This document shows, in pieces, positions 16,497-24,733 of a stretch of 36,205 bases of DNA. The stretch spans positions 1 through 36,205 of the forward strand of contig JAKITV010000023.1 of assembly GCA_021647885.1 (NCBI GenBank), given 5' to 3'. This stretch comes from Flavobacteriaceae bacterium. GTDB lineage: Bacteria > Bacteroidota > Bacteroidia > Flavobacteriales > Flavobacteriaceae. How positions within the stretch are numbered: position 1 is the first letter of the stretch; every line of letters begins with the position of its first letter. Both the position numbers and the translations under genes were made by a program. A model generated the notes under the pieces. It saw only the letters and a list, made by a program, of their open reading frames with translations. It made no database searches and had not been told where the DNA came from.

Positions 16497-17123
16497 TTAA
16501 ATCTCTTTATTAAACGATTTTCGTATTAATTCTGCTTTACAATTTATCTCGAGGGTTTTATAAATGTTTTTTATATGACTTCTAACAGTATCTATGGAGA
16601 CAAACAAATCTGAAGCTATCATTTTATAACTTTTACCAGCTACAATTCCATCAACAATTTCCAATTGTCGAGAGGTTAAAATTGATTTCTTTTTTGGCGC
16701 ATAAAAATTTGCGATTTTTCTAGCAATAGCAGGCGACATATACGATCCTCCTTCACTTACAACCAACACAGCATCTAATATGTTTTGCAAAGAAGCTCGT
16801 TTTGATAAATAAGAGCATGCTCCGCAAGAAAGGGCTTTAAAAATATTATCGGTTTCGTCAAAAGTGGTGAGCATTATAATATCAAGATTCGGCAATTCGT
16901 TTTTTATTAGTGGAAGACCTTTTAATCCAGAAATACCTGGAAGATTTATATCTAAAAGCAAAATTTCGGGTACTTTCTCACAAGAGTTTATCAACTTTAA
17001 AAAATCTTCAACCGAGTTCGTAACTACAACAGTTTCAATAGTAGGATGTAAACCAAAAAACTCTACCAAGCTTTCTTGTACTACAAGATCATCTTCAATA
17101 ATTGCTAGATAAATTGGCTTCAT
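16497..17123 (-). CDS. LuxR/NarL-family response regulator
   Basis: A 208-residue two-domain regulator. The receiver domain (about 3-125) has acidic residues E10-D12, the phosphoacceptor D58 (LLLDINLPG), the switch Thr T86 and the conserved K108. The LuxR-type helix-turn-helix (about 146-205) has the LTSRQLEIVDGI opening and the VSIDTVRSHIKNIYKTL recognition helix. It lies 124 nt downstream of the propeller histidine kinase on the same strand, so the two are very probably a cognate pair. Phosphorylation would be expected to promote dimerisation and DNA binding. Its targets are not shown by the sequence. Confidence 0.92.
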   Translation of the reverse strand: MKPIYLAIIEDDLVVQESLVEFFGLHPTIETVVVTNSVEDFLKLINSCEKVPEILLLDINLPGISGLKGLPLIKNELPNLDIIMLTTFDETDNIFKALSCGACSYLSKRASLQNILDAVLVVSEGGSYMSPAIARKIANFYAPKKKSILTSRQLEIVDGIVAGKSYKMIASDLFVSIDTVRSHIKNIYKTLEINCKAELIRKSFNKEI

Positions 17124-17247
17124 AACTATTTTCTATTCCACTTTCTTTAAAATAAATTATACTAAAACTTTTTTTGCTAAACTTCAACAAAAATAAAACT
17201 ACAATAATTTTCGCTTATTTTCAATAACATAATAATGTGGTTTTACG

Positions 17248-20200
17248 CTATAACGAAAACGGCAATTTTATACGAATACTAAACCCATTGTTATTTTGAA
17301 AGGTGATTGTTGCGCCTATTTTCTCGGCTCGCATTTTCATATTTTCTATACCAAAACCTGTTTTTGTATTATTTTTACTTTCTGTACCATTATCTTTAAT
17401 AATGAGTGTTCCTAAACCCAGTTTATTTTTAAAATCTACAGTAACTTTAGTAGCATTGGAGTGTTTTAAAATATTGGTAACGGCTTCTTTAAAAATAAAA
17501 AACAAATGTTGTTTTACTTCAATTGGTAATTTTCTGTTTGTGTTTAAATTCCCTTTATGTATTTGATAGGAAATGTCTTTAGGAAGCAACATTTCTTCAG
17601 CGAGTTCTTCCATACGTTCTATAAGGTCGAGCGTTCGCTCTCTCCTATTATCGATACTCCAAACCAAATCGCGCATTTTAGAAATTGCTTCGCGACTTAT
17701 TTTGGTGATTTTATGAAGTTTGGGTTTGTCTTTGTCGTTAGCACTCATTTCTAACATTTCGGTTTTCATTGCTAATCCAGATAGCAAAGAACCTACATCA
17801 TCGTGCAAATCGCTCGAAATTTTTGTTCGTAATTTATCTAATGCTTTTAATTGTTGTAATCTGTAGTGAAAAACTGAAGACATTATAGCAAAAGTTGCCA
17901 ATACTAACAAACTAATAAACCACCACGTTTTATAAAATATTTGCCTAACTGAAATTGGCAATGCTAATTCTTTACTACTTAAGTTTCCGTTAGAATCTGT
18001 CCCTCTTACTCGAAGCGTATAATCTCCCGCAGGTAGTTTATTATATCTTATTGAAGCCAAATTTCCTTGAAAAAACCATCGGTCCTCAAAGCCTTCTAGC
18101 TTAGTATAATATTTATTTTTTATATTCTGAAAGTAATTAGGCATCGTCCAATTAATTGTAAAATACTGATCGTAAGGTGAAATTTCTATTTCTGAAACCT
18201 TTTGCTGTGCCCAATCATATTGATAGATTCGATTTGTTTGACTACTAAATCTTGAATATTCTGTAAATCGCAAAGGAGGAACTTTTGTTTTTTGTAAGAT
18301 GGGTTTGGGATTAAATTTCGTAACCCCATTCATCCCTCCAAAATAATAACTCCCTTTACTATCTATAAAAAAAGAAGTGTAATTAAACTCATTATGTGTT
18401 AACCCATCTTCTAAATAAAAATTCTGAAAACTACTAGTCTTTTTGTTGAAAAGAGACAGACCATTATAGGTGCTTATCCATATAAAATCTTCTTTATATG
18501 GCAAAATCCCAACCACATTATTATCTGAAAGCCCTTGTTCTTTTTTAAAATTAGTGATTTTATGTTGATTAACATTTAAACCATCTAAGCCTCCTCCAAA
18601 AGTACCAATCCACAATTTATTTTCATCTTCAAATAAAACCAACACAGTATTATTAGACAGTTTAGGAGACGAATTAACGTCATAATGTGCTTCGATAATT
18701 CCGTTTAAATTTACTTTTAAAAGACCGTTGTTTTGAGTGCCAATCCAAACTATGTTATCTTCTTTACTTTCTAAAAAATAACGTAATTCTGAAATATTAT
18801 GTTCTGCTTCAATGTTTGGAAACACAAGATGGTCTTCATTAGTTTCAGGATTGTAAAGGGTTAATTTAGATAAAGAATAACCAAACAATAAATTTCCGTT
18901 TTTTAATCCTAATAATGGGTTAGCACTAGTAATGTTTAAACGAGAAGTAAAGTCAGTATTTATATCTGTTTGTCCATCTTTTAGTCTAATTTCTATTAAA
19001 TTTTTGTTAATGGTAAAAACAGAAGTTTTATCTTTATTTAAAACAAAAAATCGAGAAGCAAATAAAGCATTTCCTGGGGTTTTTAATTTTAATTCAAATT
19101 CATTTCCGAGGGTATCTATGCCTAAAAGTTTATTCTGGCTTTCACACAAAGTAATAATGCTTCCATCTTTGGTTTCAAAAATACTTCTGGTGGTATTTCC
19201 CCAACCTTCTTTTTTTGATTTAAACAACTGACTAAACAATTGTTCCTTGATTCTTATTTTAAACAATCCATTATCTGTCCCAACCCAAAGCAAATTATTT
19301 GAATCCAGAAACAATGCATTTATTCTGGAGTAATCGAAATGCTTTTTTAATTCATTAGTAAAACTTTGAATATTTCCTTTGGTGTCACTTCGATAAAGAT
19401 TTTCGGACCCAGCAAACCACAAATCACCTTGACCATCTTCAATAGCGTGATAAACCACCTCTGAAACATCTAAAAACGGTTCAAAAGATTGTGCAGTTTT
19501 ATTATACTTTATAACACCACCTTTTCCTTTTACAAAATAATATTGATGGTTTGCTTTATCAAAAAAAGATTGACCAAAAAACATTTCGTCACCATACCAA
19601 TTAAAACTATCAATTTTTTGTTCGTTTAAAAGGATCCCATTTTGCGAATATTTTAAAACCCCTTTAAGAATTGTTCCCCAAAAAATATTGTTTTCCCTAT
19701 CGGAGGTTATATGGGTAAATTCCCTGCTGCCACGAGGTGTTTCTGCAATGACATCAAAGGAATCTTTTTCGTTAAGCTTTTGGAGATATTGTTTGGCGTT
19801 CCCTTCAGTTGCAGTCCAATAATCATCCGTTACAATCCAAATTTGTTCTTTATCATCTTGATGTAAAAAAAGCACATCACCTTTTATTCCGTTAGATTCA
19901 GTATAGGAATTAATGTTATCGGTTTCTAAATTTAATTTAAAAATGTGTTCATTGGCGACATACCAGAGCTCATTAGTGCTTTTAACAATTTTTATTTGAG
20001 GCGAAATCTTTTCTCTTTCAATAAAATTAGTATTGTCTTTATTGCTGTTATACACTTTAAAAGTATAACCATCATACCTATTAAGCCCTTGTTGTGTGCC
20101 AAACCACATTAATCCAAAAGTATCTTGAGCAATGGCTCGTACATCTCTAAAGGTGAGTCCTTGCTCTGTGGTTAATACTTCTATCTGCAGAATGTTTTGA

Positions 20201-20274
20201 GAGTGTAAACCGTTGGGAAACCACATTAAAGCAACAAGAAAGCACAAATAAAATATTAAGAAATTTCTTCTCAA
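17248..20274 (-). CDS. Propeller-sensor histidine kinase (Reg_prop, Y_Y_Y, HisKA_3)
   Basis: A membrane kinase of 1008 residues. Residues 1-25 are a signal peptide ending at GLHSQ. Two-component regulator propeller repeats (about 30-690) show recurring motifs such as MWFGTQQGLNRYDG, LWVGTDNGL and LWIGTFGGGLDGL. A Y_Y_Y domain (about 700-785, ending PAGDYTLRVRGTDSNG) leads into one membrane helix, then a HisKA_3 domain with phosphoacceptor H824 (SSDLHDDVGS). The ATPase domain has the N-box (FKEAVTNILKHS), the DNG motif and GFGIENM. Unlike the hybrid sensors of Bacteroides there is no fused receiver or AraC domain; the regulator is the separate LuxR protein downstream. The frame starts with TTG; no ATG upstream keeps the frame, and the next internal ATG would cut the signal peptide. 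The input ligand is unknown. Confidence 0.93.
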   Translation of the reverse strand: MRRNFLIFYLCFLVALMWFPNGLHSQNILQIEVLTTEQGLTFRDVRAIAQDTFGLMWFGTQQGLNRYDGYTFKVYNSNKDNTNFIEREKISPQIKIVKSTNELWYVANEHIFKLNLETDNINSYTESNGIKGDVLFLHQDDKEQIWIVTDDYWTATEGNAKQYLQKLNEKDSFDVIAETPRGSREFTHITSDRENNIFWGTILKGVLKYSQNGILLNEQKIDSFNWYGDEMFFGQSFFDKANHQYYFVKGKGGVIKYNKTAQSFEPFLDVSEVVYHAIEDGQGDLWFAGSENLYRSDTKGNIQSFTNELKKHFDYSRINALFLDSNNLLWVGTDNGLFKIRIKEQLFSQLFKSKKEGWGNTTRSIFETKDGSIITLCESQNKLLGIDTLGNEFELKLKTPGNALFASRFFVLNKDKTSVFTINKNLIEIRLKDGQTDINTDFTSRLNITSANPLLGLKNGNLLFGYSLSKLTLYNPETNEDHLVFPNIEAEHNISELRYFLESKEDNIVWIGTQNNGLLKVNLNGIIEAHYDVNSSPKLSNNTVLVLFEDENKLWIGTFGGGLDGLNVNQHKITNFKKEQGLSDNNVVGILPYKEDFIWISTYNGLSLFNKKTSSFQNFYLEDGLTHNEFNYTSFFIDSKGSYYFGGMNGVTKFNPKPILQKTKVPPLRFTEYSRFSSQTNRIYQYDWAQQKVSEIEISPYDQYFTINWTMPNYFQNIKNKYYTKLEGFEDRWFFQGNLASIRYNKLPAGDYTLRVRGTDSNGNLSSKELALPISVRQIFYKTWWFISLLVLATFAIMSSVFHYRLQQLKALDKLRTKISSDLHDDVGSLLSGLAMKTEMLEMSANDKDKPKLHKITKISREAISKMRDLVWSIDNRRERTLDLIERMEELAEEMLLPKDISYQIHKGNLNTNRKLPIEVKQHLFFIFKEAVTNILKHSNATKVTVDFKNKLGLGTLIIKDNGTESKNNTKTGFGIENMKMRAEKIGATITFQNNNGFSIRIKLPFSL

Positions 20275-20311
20275 AAGAGTGGGTTTAGTTAGTGATTGTG
20301 TACAAAGAATT

Positions 20312-20356
20312 CAAATATACAAAAACTTAACAGTTACAATATCACATTAATATGTG
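20312..20356 (-). promoter_or_regulatory. Candidate promoter and operator of the histidine kinase gene
   Basis: On the minus strand TATATTTG (20312-20319) matches the -7 consensus. ATTG (20337-20340) could be a -33 element at a spacing of 17. A 14-nt inverted repeat, CACAT-TAAT-ATGTG (20343-20356), sits directly upstream in the divergent region shared with the gene at 20564, a reasonable place for a regulator site. Confidence 0.4.
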
Positions 20357-20563
20357 GTTGACAAAGCCTACATTTCAAATTACTTTAGCTTAAAATTCTT
20401 AACAATGTAATTCATGTAAAGAAAAACAACCTAAATGTAGTTCATAAAACAAAGCTTAATTACTCCCCATTTTTTAAAGTTGAAATCATTTACACTTCAT
20501 TTATTTTATATAGATGTAGCTAAATATTTAAAATAGAGTACTAACCAATTAAATTTAAACATT

Positions 20564-21328
20564 ATGAAAACACTAAAAACAACATTGCTTATTGCATTAG
20601 CTTTTGTATTCTCTACAAATTTTGCAATAGCACAAAACAACGATTCTCAAGCATTTTCGGTACACGAAGATCAAGTAAAACCATCTATGATTGCCGAATA
20701 TGAAAAGGCAAGCAAAGAGCTGGTTGCAAAATTAAAAGAGCACAATATACAAGATGTAAACTGGATTACTTCCACTACACAAGGCGGTAGATATCTTTAT
20801 GTAACTCCAATAGATAATATGGCAGACCTAGACAATAGACCATTTGCTGCTTTAGCAGAAAAAATGGGTGGAGAAGCTATGGGAAAAATATTTGATGACA
20901 TGAATAAATGCTACGATAATCATGGCAACTATGTTATACATTTAGACAAGAACCTTTCCTACATGCCAGAAGGCATTACACTAACACCTGAAGGAGAAAA
21001 CTACCGAAGATTCTTCTATTTACATGTAACACCAGAAAACTACAGCAATCTAACAGAAAAAATGAAAGCTCTTAAAGAACTTTATACAACAAAAGGATCT
21101 AAAGTTAATTACAGAGTTTATCACGCAGGATTTGGTGTAATTGGCAATTACATTATGGTAGCCGTTGCAGCAACCGATGGTGCAGAATACGAAAAGAAAA
21201 GTGCCGAAAACAATGCCCTTTTAGGCGAAGAAGGTGAAGCCCTATTTAGTGAAGTTTTTAAACTTGTCTCAAAGTTTGAAGCTTTTACAGGTGCTTTAAG
21301 ACCAGATTTAGGATATTCATCAGAATAA
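20564..21328 (+). CDS. Secreted protein with two duplicated alpha/beta halves, function unknown
   Basis: A 254-residue protein. Residues 1-24 are a signal peptide ending at NFAIAQ. The mature part splits into two halves of about 100 residues (about 31-127 and 143-243) with the same order of elements: an initial strand (FSVHEDQVKP against FFYLHVTPEN), a Lys/Glu-rich helix, a strand followed by a Gly turn, a hydrophobic strand (RYLYVTPI against YIMVAVAA), an acidic helix rich in Glu/Gly, and a final helix. This layout resembles the ferredoxin-like dimeric alpha/beta barrel (ABM/NIPSNAP-type) fold in tandem, by inspection only. No catalytic motif is evident. It is transcribed divergently from the sensor kinase, so regulation by that system is possible but unproven. 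A strong hairpin follows the gene. Confidence 0.8.
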   Translation: MKTLKTTLLIALAFVFSTNFAIAQNNDSQAFSVHEDQVKPSMIAEYEKASKELVAKLKEHNIQDVNWITSTTQGGRYLYVTPIDNMADLDNRPFAALAEKMGGEAMGKIFDDMNKCYDNHGNYVIHLDKNLSYMPEGITLTPEGENYRRFFYLHVTPENYSNLTEKMKALKELYTTKGSKVNYRVYHAGFGVIGNYIMVAVAATDGAEYEKKSAENNALLGEEGEALFSEVFKLVSKFEAFTGALRPDLGYSSE

Positions 21329-21344
21329 TATAAAATCAACCATA

Positions 21345-21378
21345 AAGCCTAACAGATTAATAAAAAACTGTTAGGCTT
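21345..21378. terminator. Stem-loop after the secreted-protein gene
   Basis: A perfect 11-bp stem (AAGCCTAACAG with CTGTTAGGCTT) encloses a 12-nt A-rich loop, 16 nt after the stop. The base is followed by AAAATAAC rather than a T-run on the plus strand, so it may be a weak terminator or an mRNA-stabilising hairpin before the lipoprotein gene. Confidence 0.5.
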
Positions 21379-21402
21379 AAAATAACTTTAAACACTAAAA
21401 CA

Positions 21403-21938
21403 ATGAAAAGCTTAAAAAACCTAGTTTTATTAGGACTTACTGTAATTCTTTTTGCAGCTTGTCAAAGTAATGCATCGAAACAATACACCAAAACTTCGCC
21501 AGAAATTGATGTAGTTAAAGCATTAATAAAGATTACCATGACGGTAATTGGGAAGCGTGGCTAACCCATTATGCAGATACAGCAAAGATTTACCACAATA
21601 CTTGGAAAGATGGCGTTTCTCCAAAAGAAACTGTAGAATCCTTAAAAGTAATACTTTCTAATACCTCTAGCTATCATTTTGTAGAAGAAGATGATCTTCC
21701 TTGGTATGAAATGGTCACTACTGATAAAGGGAATACTTGGGTTTACTTTTGGGGAAACTGGAAAGGTACTTTAGCAGCTAATAATAAGGAACTCGAAATC
21801 CCAGTACATCTTGCTTTAAGATTTGCTGATGGCAAAATTGCTCGTGAAGAAGGCTTTTATAATCTTTCAGAATTTACTGCTGCACTACAAAAAATTGAAG
21901 CTACTAAAATGGCTGAAGAAAAAGCTACAACCGAGTAA
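21403..21938 (+). pseudogene. Frameshifted NTF2/SnoaL-like lipoprotein gene
   Basis: The frame starting at ATG 21403 encodes a lipoprotein signal with lipobox FAAC (Cys at residue 19) and reads to TAA at 21562. The protein then continues in the next frame with DYHDGNWEAWLTHYADTAKIYHN and runs to the stop at 21936. The switch falls around 21517-21530. Restoring one A in TTAATAAA (to TTAAATAAA) gives ALNKDYHDGNWEAW as one continuous frame. The joined product of about 178 residues looks like a SnoaL/NTF2-like protein (the WxxWLxxYADTAxIYHN helix, a WGNWKGT strand and a DGKIAREEGFYNLSE strand). It may be a true pseudogene, a recent mutation or a sequencing error. An A-rich leader identical to that of the gene at 22224 precedes it. 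Confidence 0.75.
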
Positions 21939-22223
21939 CAATCTATATTATAGCAGATAGCATTGGTTTTTGTTTTTATTTTGGAAATATAAAAACTGTT
22001 TTCAAAAATTTGGGGTTAGTGTTTTAAAGCTAATATTTTTTAACAAAAGTATGGCATGAAACAAATACCAATCTATCTGTTTTTTTGGTAATTATTATCC
22101 AACAAAAAAAGCATAAAAAATTTATTTCACTCTTTCTAAGAGATTTATCTCATCTATAAAAACTATTGATCGAAATTTAATTTTTATCAAGCATAAGAAT
22201 CCATAAACACTAAAACAACCAAT

Positions 22224-23261
22224 ATGAAATTAAAGCAAACACTAATCATCGCGCTTATTTTAAGTATTACTGGATTAACAGCCTGGGAAATGTATTGGCG
22301 TTCTCAAGGATTTTTTCCAACTATTGATGATAATAAGGCCTTATGGGCAGTACAACGTTCCAGAGTAAAAAATCTGACACCTCAAGATATAATATTTACA
22401 GGTTCTTCACGCGTACTTTTTGATATTCAATTAAATGAATGGGAACAAGAAACTGGTAAACGACCAGTACAATTGGCTTCTGTAGGAAGTTCACCATTAC
22501 CCATTTTCCACGATATTGTTAATAATACAGATTATTACGGTACTCTTGTAGTTGGTGTAACTCCTGGTCTGTTTTTTTCAACTACCTTCCCTAAAGCACA
22601 ACCTTGGGAATGGCCTCAATCCCGAGTAGATTTTTTTAAGGACAGAACTTATGCTCAACGATTAAATCATCTATTGTCGTTACCTCTACAGAAGAATTTG
22701 GTTTTAATGTCGGCTGGTGAAGTTGATATGGATGATAATATAGACTTAAAAGCACTTTTAAAAAGAATAAAAATTGGCAATCGGATACCAGAAGGTATGC
22801 CTCCTTTTTATGAATTTGGCAAATTTACTTCTATTGATAGAAATTTAGTAATGATGGAAAAAACTGTCACAGACACAGCATTCGCTAACACAATCAAAAA
22901 AGTTTGGATGTTTTATGGTAAAGGCGCTCCTCCTCCAGATAAAGAAGCTACTATGGCTTTCTTTTTAAAAGATGCTGAAAAATTTAAAGCAAGAGGTGGA
23001 AATTTAATTTTACTACGTTGTCCATCAAGTGGTGGTGGTAGAATTGGAGAAAGCCATGGTTTACCAAGAAAAGATTTTTGGGATGATTTGGTTAAACAAA
23101 CCAATGTAAAAGCCTATCATTTTGAAGATTATAATCAATTTAAAAATCTCGAATGCCCAGAATGGTCACACCTTTCGGCCGAAGACGCACGATTTTTTAC
23201 TACAGAATTAGCAAAAATAATGATTGCTGATGGTGCAATTACTAACTCTAAAACCAACTAA
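22224..23261 (+). CDS. SGNH-hydrolase-like membrane-anchored protein, partner of the MBOAT acyltransferase
   Basis: A 345-residue protein. An N-terminal hydrophobic segment (about 5-21) should anchor it with the rest outside the cytoplasm. The SGNH-like block I is IIFTGSSR, residues 57-63, with S62 in the nucleophile place. A later WSHLSAEDA block supplies H316, but the position three before it is Glu (E313) rather than the usual Asp. Its stop is 2 nt from the start of an MBOAT O-acyltransferase, so translation is probably coupled. This gene pair matches the logic of DltD with DltB, PatB with PatA, or AlgJ/AlgX with AlgI, where the SGNH partner moves an acyl group onto an exported polymer. 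The substrate is not visible. Whether it is an active transferase or a structural partner is open because of the Glu. Confidence 0.78.
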   Translation: MKLKQTLIIALILSITGLTAWEMYWRSQGFFPTIDDNKALWAVQRSRVKNLTPQDIIFTGSSRVLFDIQLNEWEQETGKRPVQLASVGSSPLPIFHDIVNNTDYYGTLVVGVTPGLFFSTTFPKAQPWEWPQSRVDFFKDRTYAQRLNHLLSLPLQKNLVLMSAGEVDMDDNIDLKALLKRIKIGNRIPEGMPPFYEFGKFTSIDRNLVMMEKTVTDTAFANTIKKVWMFYGKGAPPPDKEATMAFFLKDAEKFKARGGNLILLRCPSSGGGRIGESHGLPRKDFWDDLVKQTNVKAYHFEDYNQFKNLECPEWSHLSAEDARFFTTELAKIMIADGAITNSKTN

Positions 23262-23263
23262 TT

Positions 23264-24679
23264 ATGTTATTTAACTCATTAAGTTTCATCGTGTTTTTAG
23301 TTATTGTTTTGGCACTTTATTATTCCAAACTATTTAATTGGACCAATAAAAAAAGAATGCTTCTTTTGGCAAGTTATATTTTTTATGGTATGTGGAATCC
23401 GCCTTTAATTATTCTGCTTTGGATTTCTACTATGATTGATTGGACAGCTGGAAAAAGGTTAGCTGTTGAAACAAACAAAAAAAAGAGAAAGCTCTGGTTA
23501 CTCTTAAGCATGTGTGTAAATCTAGGCTTTTTAGCGTTCTTTAAATATGGAGATTTCTTTTTAGAGAATTTTACAGTTTTGGTAAATTCGGTTGGTATCG
23601 ATTTTCAAGCGAGACCAATGGATATTATTTTACCAATGGGGATTTCATTTTACACCTTCCAAACCATGTCGTATACCATAGATATGTATAAAAGAAAGAC
23701 AGAACGTGCCAAAACCTTTTTAGATTTTGCGTTGTATGTTACATTCTTCCCTCAGTTAGTAGCTGGACCAATTGTGAGAGCAAAAGAATTGATCACACAA
23801 TTCTATGAGCCTAAAAAAGCTACTGTAAACCAATTTGTTTGGGGATTGTTCCTTTTAACTTTAGGACTGTTCCAAAAAGTAGTAATGGCAGATACGTTGT
23901 TATCGGGAACAGCCGATGATGTTTTTGGATCAGATAAATTATTACATGGTGTTGATGCTTGGACAGGAACATTAGCATTTTCTGGACAAATATTTTTTGA
24001 CTTTGCTGGTTATTCAACCTGTGCAATTGGTATTGCATTAATGCTTGGTATTATATTACCAGACAACTTTAGATATCCTTATGCGTCATTAGGTTTTTCC
24101 GATCTATGGAAAAGATGGCATATTACACTCTCAAGCTGGTTACGAGATTATTTATACATTCCGTTAGGTGGTAATCGTCATGGCATAACACGACTATATG
24201 TTGCCTTAATGCTCACGATGTTATTAGGAGGGCTTTGGCATGGAGCCGCTTGGACATTTATAGTTTGGGGTGGACTTCATGGCACTTATTTAATTTTAGA
24301 AAGATTACAAAGGCAATATCTACCCTTTAAAATAACCAAATGGAACGGCATGTTTCTGGCGCTCACAACATATACCTGTGTTAATATAACTTGGATTTTC
24401 TTTAGAGCTCCTAATTTTGATAAAGCATGGAATATGTTTAAATCTATGTTCTATATGCAAACTGATGGTGAAAAAATACTAGGCTCTTTCGAAATTTTAA
24501 AAGTTAGTGTAGTTATTGCTATTTTATTTTTATGCCATTGGGTAATGCGCAATACTTCAGTAAAAGAAGTGTCTCTAAAAACATCTCCATGGGTTTTAGG
24601 CATTGTGTGGACTATTATGTTTATGCTTATTGTTATAGCTCAAGGTAGTGGTGAACAGTTTATCTATTTTCAATTTTAA
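23264..24679 (+). CDS. MBOAT-family membrane O-acyltransferase (AlgI/DltB type)
   Basis: A 471-residue polytopic membrane protein with about ten or more hydrophobic segments. It has the AlgI/DltB signature: PMGISFYTFQTMSY, FFPQLVAGPIVRA, KRWHITLSSWLRDYLYIPLGGNRHG (H286) and GGLWHGAAWTFIVWGGLHG (H326 and H339). In AlgI-type enzymes the His in the LWHG block is essential, so this copy looks active. Such proteins pass an acyl group, often acetyl, from a cytoplasmic donor across the membrane to a partner acting on an extracytoplasmic glycan. The SGNH-like gene 2 nt upstream is the natural partner. No alginate, dlt or polysaccharide synthesis genes are in the window, so the acceptor is unknown. 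Confidence 0.93.
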   Translation: MLFNSLSFIVFLVIVLALYYSKLFNWTNKKRMLLLASYIFYGMWNPPLIILLWISTMIDWTAGKRLAVETNKKKRKLWLLLSMCVNLGFLAFFKYGDFFLENFTVLVNSVGIDFQARPMDIILPMGISFYTFQTMSYTIDMYKRKTERAKTFLDFALYVTFFPQLVAGPIVRAKELITQFYEPKKATVNQFVWGLFLLTLGLFQKVVMADTLLSGTADDVFGSDKLLHGVDAWTGTLAFSGQIFFDFAGYSTCAIGIALMLGIILPDNFRYPYASLGFSDLWKRWHITLSSWLRDYLYIPLGGNRHGITRLYVALMLTMLLGGLWHGAAWTFIVWGGLHGTYLILERLQRQYLPFKITKWNGMFLALTTYTCVNITWIFFRAPNFDKAWNMFKSMFYMQTDGEKILGSFEILKVSVVIAILFLCHWVMRNTSVKEVSLKTSPWVLGIVWTIMFMLIVIAQGSGEQFIYFQF

Positions 24680-24733
24680 TCAACTAAAAGAATGGAATTA
24701 TTCTTAATTAAGAACTGACAAAAAACAACCAAA

